64,000 nt of DNA from positions 29,281,151-29,345,150 of the forward strand of contig NC_061862.1 in the NCBI RefSeq assembly GCF_907164915.1. The letters run 5' to 3'. The notes under the pieces were generated by a model. That model was given only the letters and a program-made list of their open reading frames with translations, was not told where the DNA came from and made no database searches. The translations under genes and the position numbers were made by a program. The stretch comes from Impatiens glandulifera. Lineage: Eukaryota; Streptophyta; Magnoliopsida; Ericales; Balsaminaceae. Below, piece after piece: positions 23,600-34,610 of the stretch. Each line of letters opens with the position of its first letter. Position 1 is the first letter of the stretch.

Positions 23600-24590
23600 A
23601 AAAGAAAAAGAAATCAATTTTGTATTTTATATTTTATCCCTACGAAATAGAACGCTCCTAGAAGAGATATAATGAAAAATTTGGATTGGTTTTTCCGAGA
23701 TAAATGCTCCGTTTTACTTGACTGATGAGACCAACAAACAATTAATTCTAACAAATACAAATAGAAAAAAAGATTAAATAAAAAAAAAAACAAAGTCTTC
23801 GTTTATTCAAAACGTCTAGTGATCTTTAACCAATTATGCGCTTCAATATAATTACCAGGAGTAAGCGCTATAGCCTGTTTCCAATACTCAGCGGCTTGAT
23901 TAAACCAAGCCTCCGCAATTTCAGAATCTCCTTGCCGAATGGCCTGTTCCCCCCGGTCGGAATAGGACAGTCAATTCCTTTCCTTCGAACCGTACATGAG
24001 AGTTTCCTACCTCATACGGCTCCACCATTAATTGCCCCTCTACCACATCGAACTAAATAAGATTCCTCATGGATCTATTCCATGTTTCGGGTTAACCAAA
24101 AGAGATTAATTACATGAGTTTCAAACTGGAATTTGGATTAATAATCAGTTTTATCTTTTCTCCCACCTTCAGAAGAATAAAGCATAGGATAGCCATTTCC
24201 CCTAGCATTAGAATTTTCTGAAAAGTAACTATCTCGGTTTCATATAGAAATTTATATAGAATCTTTGAAAAAGACTTTCCCCTCATAAAATAAAAAAGAA
24301 AAGACTTACTATCTTTGGGATCTGATCCTACACCGCTGCTCAATATCTTAGTGGATCAACTCTATTACATAAGTTGATTCCTAACTTTTCTCTAACATCG
24401 TAAACATAAATAAGCAGTTATTATTGTATCGACCAAAAATCTCGCTAATTGATCTTTACGGTGCTTCCTCTATCAATTAAATCCTTTATCCATAGAATAA
24501 GTAGTTAGGCAACTGCTTATTTCTTCATGTTTTGGCCTTCTATAAAGTTTCTTTCTTTGCTATAACGGATAATTATTTTTTGATAACTTT
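23600..24590 (-). other. Nuclear insertion of plastid DNA (ycf3 region)
   Basis: The stretch is plastid-like in sequence. It contains ycf3 exon 3 on the minus strand, the 3' end of ycf3 intron 2 with an intact-looking group II domain V hairpin (GAGCCGTATG ... CATGTACGGTTC, near 23990-24030), further intron, and a short exon-2-like piece near 24340. It is flanked by nuclear repeats, so it is a transferred fragment and not a plastid contig. The outer limits are estimates. The flanking DNA (23300-23490 and 24815-25000) is itself duplicated. Confidence 0.85.
23803..23957 (-). pseudogene. ycf3: ycf3 exon 3 copy (photosystem I assembly factor)
   Basis: Ycf3 (PafI) is a plastid tetratricopeptide protein that helps assemble photosystem I. 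The minus strand reads [20 protein letters not shown] followed by [20 protein letters not shown] and KITRRFE, then a stop: the last TPR-containing exon of the plastid gene. The start of the exon is altered (a run of six G around 23951-23956 where the plastid gene reads CGGGGAGAAC), which spoils the R-G-E-Q frame. In the nucleus, without exon 1 and with a group II intron, it cannot be expressed as Ycf3. Confidence 0.9.
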
Positions 24591-24663
24591 TTAAATTAAA
24601 CTACATAACATTCTTTTATTCAAATTTTTTTAACAAACATGATGGTCTTGATTTTTTATTTTT

Positions 24664-24760
24664 TACCCCACAAAGGTAGCTCAGTGATAAAATCGGCTTT
24701 AAAGACTAAAAGATCACGGGTTCGATATCATTTGGAAGTGGGGTAATGGTTGTGCGGTGT
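24664..24760 (+). repeat. tRNA-like sequence, SINE candidate
   Basis: A box A-like TAGCTCAGTGATAAAATCGG (24677-24696) and a box B-like GGGTTCGATATC (24718-24729) have tRNA-like spacing. ACCCCAC at 24665-24671 can pair with GTGGGGT at 24738-24744 like an acceptor stem. The arms are imperfect, so it is not a functional tRNA. A tRNA-derived SINE head is likely; no clear tail or target duplication was seen. Confidence 0.4.
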
Positions 24761-24814
24761 CATGCTAGCTAGTTCTCCTTTAATTCCCCCAAAAATTGTT
24801 GTTTTAGACCATGC

Positions 24815-25000
24815 GACTTAATAATACTCTCTTCTCTAGTGGACGTAGCCAGGTTTAATTTTGGTGAACCGTGTTAAAATTTGTGTCATTCTTTGTCGCT
24901 TACGTCGTCCCCGCATTCCTTCGTAACAAAGACTTTTATCATTTTAATATATATGAATTTTTTTTAAAAAATATATATAATAATAAATTCTTATCACACA
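24815..25000 (+). repeat. Fragment matching the minisatellite element's LTR end plus its flank
   Basis: The end of this LTR family (TTCTCTAGTGGACGTAGCCAGG ... GGTGAACCGTGTTAAAAT ... CGTAACA) recurs here. The homology continues beyond the LTR end (TTTTATCATTTTAATATATATGA, then TTCTTATCACACATTAA) just as at 23420-23490. It is therefore a segmental copy and not a separate insertion. Confidence 0.7.
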
Positions 25001-25003
25001 TTA

Positions 25004-25039
<36 letters not shown>
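25004..25039. repeat. (AT)n microsatellite
   Basis: Alternating AT run of about 36 bases. Confidence 0.9.
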
Positions 25040-25044
<5 letters not shown>

Positions 25045-26042
25045 TTTGGCACCACTTAATGGTCTTTTATGGTCCAACGGTTATATTATTTTAATATGAA
25101 GTAAGTACCTCACCTAACACTAACAGGCTAGCATTATTCCATTGTTTATTATGATTTTTCTGAACCCCCGTTGTTTATTATGGTTTTATTTCCTATTTAT
25201 TATTCTCTCAACCTTTAAGGAATCTACATTAATAATCTTTACAGAATATTTTTTTGTTTGACTATATTTATAAGATCACATTAAATGAAGATAAAAGTTA
25301 TGATCTAAATAGGCCTATATAGAACTAGATAGCCTTTTCCTTATTACATATGACGGAAAGCCTAAAATTAGTTGTCAAACAAAATAATATGAAAAAACAA
25401 AATAATTACTATCAAGTTTTGACACCTCTAGATGTTCCACATTCCTTGAGTATAGGATTTTAATAATCAGTCATACCAAATCATGATTGTTAAAACATCA
25501 TATTAACTTATCTGTTCAATTCATTTTTATATTTAAAGTGATTTTAATAAAGAAACTGTAGTAAGAATTTATATTTAAAGTGATTTTAATAAAGAATAAA
25601 TTTTAGATAGGATATCCAAATCATTTATCACTGGCTAGCCAAGGTAAATTCTTGAAATCTTAAGATAAAATTAACATTTTTTTAAGAAAATCACTATTTA
25701 TTTTATTAACCTTTATTTTAGAAAATCAATATATATTTTATTAAACTCTATTTAAGAAAATACTACAAAGTTATGTCACAAAGCAGAGAAAAACAAAATA
25801 ATAACTATAAAAATAATCCAAAAGACACAATTAAAAGAATTGTGAACATAACCCTTTAAAACAAAAATAAATAAATAAAAATGCATAAAGTAATAAGTAA
25901 CACTTAATATCATTGGTTATTAAGGGAGGATAATGATGAACAACTCAATGAAACAGAAAGGGAAGCGCTTGAAAACTTTAGGAAACTAAGTTTGCTTGAA
26001 GAGAATTTTATTAGACAGAAATCAAGACAGAACTAGCTCTCG

Positions 26043-27417
26043 TTGGGTGACAAAAACACAGCATTATTCTACATAAAATGCAAGGCTAGAAACATGAGAA
26101 ACAATGTATACAGGTTGAAGAATGATGATGGTGAATATGTTCAGGGTCAAAAGGGTGTACAAGATTTGGCTATCGATTTCTATAAGCAGCTTATGGGTAT
26201 AAGAAAGCAGCATCAAAGTTATCTGAATACCTTGTATCATATTATTGATAGGAAAATTTCTGCAGAAGATAGTCGCGAGTTGATAAGGGTAGTCACGAGG
26301 GTTGAGGTTAAAGAAGCTCTGTTTAGTATTGATGGGAATAAAAGCCTGGGTCCTGATGGGTTTAATGCACAGTTCTTCAAAGACAATTGGTCGGTTGTGG
26401 GTAATGACGTTACTGATGGGGTTCTGGAGTTTTTCAAGAATAGTAAGATGTTAAAACAATGGAATACAGCGGTCATAACCTTGATCCCAAAAACTGCGAT
26501 ACCCGAGAAAGTACAAGATTTCAGACCAATATCCTGCTGCAATGTGATTTATAAAATCATTTCAAAAATCATTTCTAATCGATTTAAAAATATCATAGGA
26601 AAATTATAAATCTTAACCAATTTGCATTCATCCCCGGTAGGACAATCTCTCATAATATTCTTCTCATGCAGAGCCTTTTAAAAGGCTACGGGAAAAAAAA
26701 ATATCCCCGAGAGTGACTTTCAAAATAGATATCAAGAAAGCTTTCGACTCTATTAGATGGGAAGTCATTCGGGACTTTCTGGTTGTATCTACTTTTCCTA
26801 TGATTTTTATTGATTGGATTATGCAGTGCATTTCATCATCATGCTTTGTTGTTAGCGTCAATAGAGTCCACGGAGGCTATTTCAAGGGTGAAAACGGGGT
26901 AAGGCAAAGGGACCCCCTCTCTTCTTACCTTTTCGTTGCTATTATGGCGATCTTTGAGAGCATCTTCGCGATGTTCCGAAAGAATCGTCCATACATCTTT
27001 CACCCATTCTGTGAGGCAAAGAAGGTAACCTATTTATGCTTTGTTGACGATTTATTCATTCTAGCGAACGCAAACATTGATTCTATTAAAACTATTAGGG
27101 TTGCACTAACGTTCTTTTCTGAGATTACAGGTTTAACTATTAATGAAAGCAAAAGTGTGGCATTTTATGGAGGCGTGAAAGACGAAACAAAACAGGACAT
27201 CTTCAACATCATGGGTATCAAGGAATGCAGTTTTTCCGTAAGATACTTAGGAAATCCGTTAACTGCGAAACAGATCGAGATCTCACAAAGCAAGTCGCTG
27301 ATTGAAAAGGTAAGAAACATGATATCTAGATGGGCAGCGAAAAAACTTTCTTATGCAGGGAGAATCAAACTTATCAAAACTGTGGTCATGGGCATAGTTG
27401 ACTATTGGGCGCAGTAG
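26043..27417 (+). pseudogene. LINE reverse transcriptase
   Basis: The first part (26043-26609) has the L1 plant RT motifs GDKNTALFY, NKSLGPDGFNAQFFKDNW and LIPKTAIPEKVQDFRPISCC. After a frame break the second part (26713-27417) carries FKIDIKKAFDSIRWEVI, GVRQRDPLSSYLF and the catalytic box FVDDLFIL, so both aspartates survive (F-V-D-D for the usual F-A-D-D). GGxP and thumb-like sequence follow (RYLGNPLT, KLSYAGRIKLIKTVV). The enzyme is split and not translatable as one chain. Confidence 0.93.
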
Positions 27418-27552
27418 ATGGTCATTCCGAAGAAGGTAATGAAGGAGCTCGACACGCTGATGAGGAACTTTATCTAGGGAAGTAGCGGAAGAGGAGGAAA
27501 AAAAGTCGAAAGGACCGCTCTTTGCAAACCGAAGGACGAGGGAGGCATCGGC

Positions 27553-28621
27553 TTGAAGAACTGTATTGAGTGGAACAAGGCTCTCACCATCAAGCATCTA
27601 TGGGCTTTGGAGCGCAATCAGGAGTCACTATGGATCAAATGGGTGCATACGAGGTTTATGAAATATGAAACTAGCATCTGGACCTGCAAAATTCATGAAG
27701 GTATGAGCTGGTCTCTAAAAAGGATTCTTAAACTAAGAAGCGATATTGTAGATCTTTATGACATTCGGCTAGGGGATGGGAAAGGCATTCTATTCTGGCA
27801 CGACCCCTAGTTCAAAAACCAGCCTATCATACACAAGGAGGAGTTTCAAAATACCCGCATCATAAGGGACTGCACAGAAGCGAAAATCAGAGACATTAAA
27901 GACGGGAATTGGGACTCACTCCTTAGAAGAAATCCAGAAGGACAGAGGATACTTGATCATATAAGTAACATACAACTACACGACAGACCGGATATTCATG
28001 AATGGAAAGTTGAGGACAATGGGAAACTGGTATCGAAGAAAATATGAAAGGTAACCCGGGAAAAAGCGCAGAAAGTAGAATGGGCTCCTCTTGTATGGTC
28101 AACGAAGATTATCCCTAGACACCAATTCATCCTATGGCTCGCCTTCTGGGAAAGACTCGGCACTCGTGATCGTATCAGTAAGTATATGAGCATCCTGGAT
28201 GCGAGCTGTCTTCTATGTAGAGAAAATAAAGAAACCATAGATCACCTATTGGGGAGCTGCTGTATTGATTCGGAGCTTTGGGACAGATTCTATAAAAGCC
28301 TGGAGCTGATCAGTTTCCCGAGCGAATGAAATCAAAGATGCAGCACTACTCAAAGCCAAGGGAAATAGATTTGCAATAAGCGTGTTCAAGTACGGCTTTG
28401 GAACAGTGGTGTATAACATTTGGCAAGAACGGAATGCAAGGGTATATGGCAGAACCCGCAGGATTATTGAAGAGTTATGGAAAGATATTGTATCGAATTG
28501 CAGCGCCCTTGCGAGAACGTGGAGAAGAATTCCAAGCACGGAGCAGAATTGTAATATCTATAGGATTTGGAATTTACCATTTTTTAAACTCACTAGAATT
28601 GAAAACATTGTAATCAGATAA
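27553..28621 (+). pseudogene. LINE carboxy-terminal region with zf-RVT domain
   Basis: After the RT, LWALERNQESLWIKWVH and the later WLAFWERLGTRDRI, CLLCRENKETIDHLLGSC and YNIWQERNARVYG motifs give the zinc-finger-like tail found at the end of plant L1 polyproteins. Frames change several times. The gene ends at a TAA about 150 bases before the LINE terminus. Confidence 0.85.
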
Positions 28622-28788
28622 TTCATTTACGTTTTTAGCTTTTTAGCTTTAATTCAAAATGTTACGACTTCAAAATCATTTTAGGCCTGTCTAGAATGAT
28701 CTCTTAAACTCGTGGTTTTTTTTCCCATTTTTGAGAATTTTTAATGAAATGACGATAAGTCGTTTTCCCAACAAAAACACTTAATATC

Positions 28789-30260
28789 CTTAATTATTTA
28801 AGAAAACACATTTTAATCTTTAGGCCTATAGAAATCTATTAGGATATGTTTGGAGGAGTAAAATTGAAATTGAAATTTTCATAAGAATTGACATTAAATT
28901 ACAATTTAATTCTTATGTTTGAGAAAAATATATAATTGTAATTCAATTTTAATTCTTATATTTGAAAAAAATAATATAATAAAAATAATTTTAATATATA
29001 TTATCTATTTTATTAAAATATTGATTTGACACAACCCATTAAGATTCTCGAGTGTCAAGAGATATATTTAAGTTTCGATTTTATTAAAAAAATATCGGTT
29101 CAACATGTTAACTTCATAGATTCAAAAAAATCGGTTCGACATTTTAAATTTTTAAATACAAAATCAAAATATCGGTTCAAAATATTAATTTCTTAAATTA
29201 AAATAAATATATATATATATATATAAAAGTTCAAAATGTTAACTTACTAAATTAAAAAAATATATATATCCATTCGGTATTTTAACATTCTAAATTTAAA
29301 AAATATATATATCGATTTAAAACTTTAATCGTATTTTAAATGATAAAATAATAAATTATTTTGTTTAAAAAATATAAAATATAAAATTTAGAATTACAAA
29401 TCCGGACTAAAAGAATGAGAGTTAGAACTATAAATGTGACTTTCAAAACATAACCACTTAAATCATACAAACTCAGAGTCGATATTATAAATTTGTAGGA
29501 CCTCAAATTTTACCATCTTTTAAGATACTATGATTGTACAAATATAATTTTGAATAAATAATAATTTTAATTAAGAACTCATGTATATTATATATATTTA
29601 TATATTTTCACATACCATTGAATTTGTAAAAGTTATATCAAAAAAATGATATACATATAATACTTTTCAAAAAAAAACCTTAACACACATAATAAAGAAA
29701 GATGTTTTGGATGCTCACCTAACAAGTCATTAGTCAATTATAAAGTATTTCTAATTATTAAAATATTATAAATGCATTTAAAATAATATATAATTAACTT
29801 TCAAGACTTACCATATCATACCAGTTATAACCATTAATTGTATTTATTGGATTATCTTAGTTTCAAAACAATTTTAGATATCCAACTCTATATGTTAAAT
29901 AATTAATATTTAATATATCTTAAAATAATAAATCAAACAAAATTAGTTACAACTACCAACATCACAACAGTTTTAAACAAATTTTCTTATCAAATTGCAA
30001 TATATATAAATTATATATAATAAATTTTAATTATAAGTTTTTTTTTAGTTTGACATAAGGATTCCAAAGTTCCAATTAGTTTGAATATATGTTTCAACCC
30101 TAAACCTAAACCCAAACATTAAAAACAACTAATACATGTCATAAAAGCAAATAATTAATACATTTTTAAGATATGACGTAAAAATGATATATATTGTGTA
30201 GTGTTGGAAGTGCATCATGAAGATCATATATTATATATTATTTTTTATTTTTAACCGACG
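28789..30260. other. AT-rich intergenic DNA upstream of the dioxygenase gene
   Basis: No gene or complete repeat was recognised. Two or three copies of a motif like TTCAAAATGTTAACTTACTAAATT with TATATA runs recur at 29100-29330, a weak degenerate tandem array. The last few hundred bases should hold the dioxygenase promoter. Confidence 0.5.
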
Positions 30261-30269
30261 GGCCAAGGC

Positions 30270-30277
30270 TATAAATA
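30270..30277 (+). promoter_or_regulatory. TATA box of the dioxygenase gene
   Basis: TATAAATA in the context GGCTATAAATAGCTCC lies 94 bases before the start codon. This would place transcription start about 60-70 bases before the ATG, normal for plants. Confidence 0.7.
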
Positions 30278-30370
30278 GCTCCACATTTGATAGCAAAAAT
30301 ATATCTCACTTAAAAAAAACTGATCTCCTTAGAGCAATTCTTCTTCATTGGAATCCACTCTCAATTACTT

Positions 30371-31977
30371 ATGGCTCCAGCTATGGCAAGTAATGTGACA
30401 CCATCATCATCATCATCATTTGATTTGATACAATACGCCGTCCATGAAGGCCATGGAGTTAAGGGTATCTCAGAATTAGGTCTTAAAGCCTTGCCAGAGC
30501 AATACATTCAACCCATTGATGAGAGAATCGATATGAAAACGGTTGTGGAGGAGCACTTTATTCCTATCATAGACATGTCCAATCTCGACGACGACCGGCC
30601 GGATGTTGCGGATTTGATCTGTGATGCGGCGGAGAGGTGGGGTTTTTTTCAGGTGATTAACCATGGGGTACCCATTAAAGTGCTTGAGGATGTTAAGAAT
30701 GCAGCTTACCGGTTCTTTGAGCTGCCGGCTGAGGAGAAGAAAAAACACTCAAAGGATAATTCTCCGACCAATAATGTCCGGTTTGGGACAAGTTTCATGC
30801 CGGATGCTGAGAAGGCTCTAGAATGGAAAGACTATCTTAGCCTCTTTTATGTCTCCCAAGAGGAGGCTGATTCAGATTGGCCTTCTGCCTGCAAGTAAGT
30901 ATTTAGTTTTTCTTTTATTTTCTAATTAATTCTAGGTATAAGACTTCGCGGATTTTATTTAAATCGTAATAAAGACGGTTTTCTAAAGTTTGACCAGTAA
31001 TTGATCGAGAATTGGATAATGATGCTATTTGTGTCTCGCCCGACTCCGTTCCGATCGCAAATGGCCCTAACACTAATAAACATAATTAAATATATAAAAA
31101 TACCAGAATTTTTATTTATTTTTTATATTTTATAAGATTTTAAAATTTACTTTTATAATAATATAAATCAATATATTATTATAATATGTAATATTAAAAA
31201 ACTATTATATAAGTGGTAGCTAGAATTACCCTAAACGACTTAATGGGGACTTAATGGGGATAATAGTAAAAAAATATTCAAAATAGGATGTTGCGGCCGA
31301 AAACATTGCTCAACAATAAACTATAAATTATTCAAGTAAATATTTACTAGCAAATTAAAACCCACATGACCATTTTTTTTAATTGAATTAATTATTACAG
31401 GAATGAAGTTATGGAATTTGTGAAGAGCTCAGACGGTCTCATAAAGAATCTTCTGAAGACACTAGCTAAAAGACTGAATGTAAAAGAAATTGATGAAGAA
31501 AAAGAGAAGTTATTCATGGGATCAAAGAGGATTAATATGAACTACTACCCAAAATGCCCTAACCCTGAGCTCACAATCGGAGTCGGCCGTCACTCCGACG
31601 TCTCCACATTGACTGTCCTTCTCCAGGACCAGGTTGGGGGTCTTTACGTCAGAAAACTAGACAGTTCTGACGGTTGGATCCACGTGCCTCCAATCAACGG
31701 TGCGATCGTGATTAACATTGGAGATGCTCTTCAGATCATGAGCAATGGACGGTACAGGAGTGTGGAACATAGAGTGGCTGCAAATGGAACCGAGAACAGG
31801 ATATCGGTCCCTATTTTTGTGAACCCTAGGCCTAATGATGTCATCGGACCCTTGTCGGAGGTGATAGAGAATGGGGAGGTTGCGATCTATAAGCAAGTGT
31901 TGTATTCCGATTATGTGAAGCATTTCTTCAGGAAAGCACATGATGGGAAAGGGACTGTTGAATATGCGAAGATATGA
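30371..31977 (+). CDS. F6'H1: Feruloyl-CoA 6'-hydroxylase (2OG-Fe(II) dioxygenase)
   Basis: The enzyme ortho-hydroxylates feruloyl-CoA to 6'-hydroxyferuloyl-CoA, which then lactonises to scopoletin, using 2-oxoglutarate, O2 and Fe(II) in the cytosol. Exons are 30371-30894 and 31401-31977, joined by a 506-base GTAAGT-TTACAG intron, giving 366 residues; known F6'H1 is about 361. The family N-terminus is clear ([27 protein letters not shown]), then [12 protein letters not shown] and [20 protein letters not shown]. Catalytic residues are present: [12 protein letters not shown] gives the H-x-D pair, SVEHR the distal histidine, and NRISVP the R-x-S that binds 2-oxoglutarate. It ends [11 protein letters not shown] like Arabidopsis F6'H1. 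The start is the first ATG after the TATA box. No damage is seen. Closely related C2'H-type enzymes that also take p-coumaroyl-CoA cannot be excluded, so substrate range is inferred. Confidence 0.95.
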
Positions 31978-34320
31978 TGGATGATTCATGATATATTTAT
32001 TCTTTCTAATAAGATGAACCCTAATTGGATCATGTGTGCATGCATGGTAAAACTGTCACACATGATGCTGATATCAGTGTGATCATCTTTTGAATGAAAT
32101 GTCTTTCATTTAATTTAAGTGGGTTCAATTAACAAGGTTGATAAATGAAATATTGATAAGAAGTTCTTTGTTTTTTATTTTATTTTTTATGGCCGGGATG
32201 GATAATATATATTACAATTGTACCAGTTTTATATATTAATATAATTAAGCACTTGTTTTCTCAAGTTGTATTGACCAAAATTTATGGCAACTTAATCAGA
32301 CACACTCAACCACATGATTTGCTAGCTGAATGAAGAGCTAGCCTAATCTAAACGAGCACGGTGCATGAGGAAAAAAGATTTTAGGACATCTAAATCAAAA
32401 AGTTATTGTATTAATCATGTTCGAACAAAATTTAAAGTTGACATCACCATTGTGGGAGAACCGTTTCCAATAAGATATGATTAATTTTGAAAACTTTGAT
32501 ATGAAAAATTAAATACTTTGTTAATCGTCTAGTGAATGTAACGATTTTAAATTTAAGTCAATGAAACATTTAGGTTCCATACTAGGATTAGGGTAATCCA
32601 AAATTTTCATTTTATGTTTCCTTATTATAATTAGTTTAATTTATACAAACTCTTATTATAACTACAAGTTCGTTTCATAATAACGTTATAATTAAAATGA
32701 GTCCTGAGATTTATTCTCGCATATAACTCACAAACGCACCCCAACCAATTTAATTAGACTTGTTGTCTGAATGGACTTAAATTTTTTTTAAAAAAAATCA
32801 TGTTTTCAAAATTCATTATAATAATAGTTTAAGTGTTTATTTAAAATATCACAAATCTCTTTATACTAAAAATGCTTTAATTCAAAGTAGAAACATTTTA
32901 TCTTGCTAAAAATTAAAAAGAAAGAATCATTTATTTATAAAATAATAAACAAATTGCTCTTAATTTATTTATTCGTGTCTTTCTCATTATATCAATAATT
33001 CATTGATCGACAAGGACATTGAGAATGGGTCTTGAGTAGTATACAAAAAGAATTGGCTCCAACTAATTAAAATTCATTGCTTGTGAAATGTTATATATAG
33101 ATTTATATCATATATAATGAATGAAGAAGACAAAAAGAATCTTCAATGAAGTTGATATAATATATATATTAAAATATTTAAAATTTATTATTTGTTTGAA
33201 TAGTCTTACATTAGTAGTAGCAATGTTCAATAATATTAATTATTTTGTCTTCATTAAGGCGGTTATATTTAATAATAGAAAGAATACCTAATTAAGGTCG
33301 ATGAAGCTAGCTAGCTATAGGTCCATCCACATCTCCCCTATTCTTAAAGAAATAAATATAAATTTTGTTTGTATGACTTTTTGGGAATCAATTATATTAA
33401 AAAAGGATAACTAATGAGATGGTTTTACATTTAAAAATATAAATATTGAGAATTAACTTAATTAATATCCACTTAATTAATATATATGTTGATCAAACTC
33501 AACGTGCTCGACATAATTATTAAGCTCTTTGTTGCCTCTTAATTTTTTCTCAAGCAATAATATATTTTGATAATTTAATTATAACACGTTCCTCGTCACT
33601 TCTTAATTTTTTTTATTTTGTTCATAATTTAAAAAAAAAAAAAAAAAAGGTTGAGTGGTTAACCTAGAGATCACGGTTTTATAGTTGAAAAAAAAAGTTA
33701 ACTATGAATCTCAATAAATTTATTGATTTTTATTCCCATGTTGCATTTCTCAGAGTTTCTTAATAATCAAGATGATATCATAAATCTACCAACTCAACTG
33801 TATCAATAGCGTTCACTTGAGAATTTGAGAATCCTATACAATTTTTACTTTATTTTTATATTCTTTTTAGTATTTTATATAAAAACTATTTATTAAATAT
33901 ATAAGTTTAAAAAAAAATAAAAGATTGAGTGAGTTGGTTTGAACGAATCAATATTATTAAATTTATAAATATATATATAATTAAAGTATATTCTAATTAA
34001 AATTTTATTTCATCTAAATTAATATTCTAATAAGATATTTAAAAAAAATAATTGTCTGAACCCGGAATGTTTTCAAACAGGGAAAATATTTTCGTTAAAA
34101 TTAATAAAAATATAATTTCACTTAGTTAATTAATTATCTTATTTATAAAATTAATATATATAATTTAGTTTTAATATATATATATTTGGATGGTAATATG
34201 AACTCATCATATTTTTTACTAGTATTAGTCTCCATAATTGAAATTCATTTACTAACATCAAATTGTTCTTTAACTTGCATTTTCTAGAAAACTTATGACA
34301 AGGGATAAGTAAATAAGTAC
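31978..34320. other. AT-rich intergenic DNA downstream of the dioxygenase gene
   Basis: Holds the 3' untranslated region of the dioxygenase in its first 100-150 bases. No further gene was recognised. A poly-A run followed by GGTTGAGTGGTTAACC near 33630-33665 is weakly tRNA-like. Confidence 0.5.
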
Positions 34321-34324
34321 ATTA

Positions 34325-34610
34325 TCATTTCTGGTACTTGTGTTCTATGTTTGGATGAGGAGAGGACAATTTCCCATATTTATGGAGAATGTTGTTATAC
34401 TAGTACAATTTGGGTGAACTTTGTTAAAACTATGAAATTGCTTAATTTTCCGATGAAGTGGAATCACATCAAAGAAGTGGTGCTTGAAAAGGCCAAAAAC
34501 ATTCGCTCTATGCTAATGCTAATGTTATGAAATGTTATTTTGGTGTGATTGTGTATCAAGTATGGACAGAAAGAAATGCAAGTGTGTTTTCAAGAACAAG
34601 ATGTTAGAAT
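34325..34610 (+). pseudogene. LINE zf-RVT fragment
   Basis: The + strand reads CVLCLDEERTISHIYGECC followed by TIWVNFVKTMKLLNFP and YQVWTERNAS-like sequence after a frame change. This is the same domain as at 28200-28450 in the complete LINE tail. It is a short isolated remnant without RT. Confidence 0.7.

Larger units (their letters stand above)
25912..28775 (+). mobile_element. L1-type LINE, 5'-truncated, decayed
   Basis: A 2.9-kb non-LTR retrotransposon flanked by the identical 13-mer AACACTTAATATC at 25899-25911 and 28776-28788, a classic target-site duplication. The 5' end lacks ORF1 and the endonuclease. The RT domain occupies about 26043-27417 in two frames, and a zinc-finger-like domain (zf-RVT) covers about 28080-28600. 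The 3' end finishes in ACAAAAA. Stops interrupt all parts (for example TAG at 27415). It is a dead, partly reverse-transcribed copy. Confidence 0.93.

Noticed and set aside
23836..24060. 74-codon + strand open frame as a gene
   Set aside because: It is antisense to plastid ycf3 exon and group II intron sequence.
33630..33700. Second tRNA-like or SINE head after a poly-A run
   Set aside because: Only a weak box A likeness; no convincing box B, tail or duplication.
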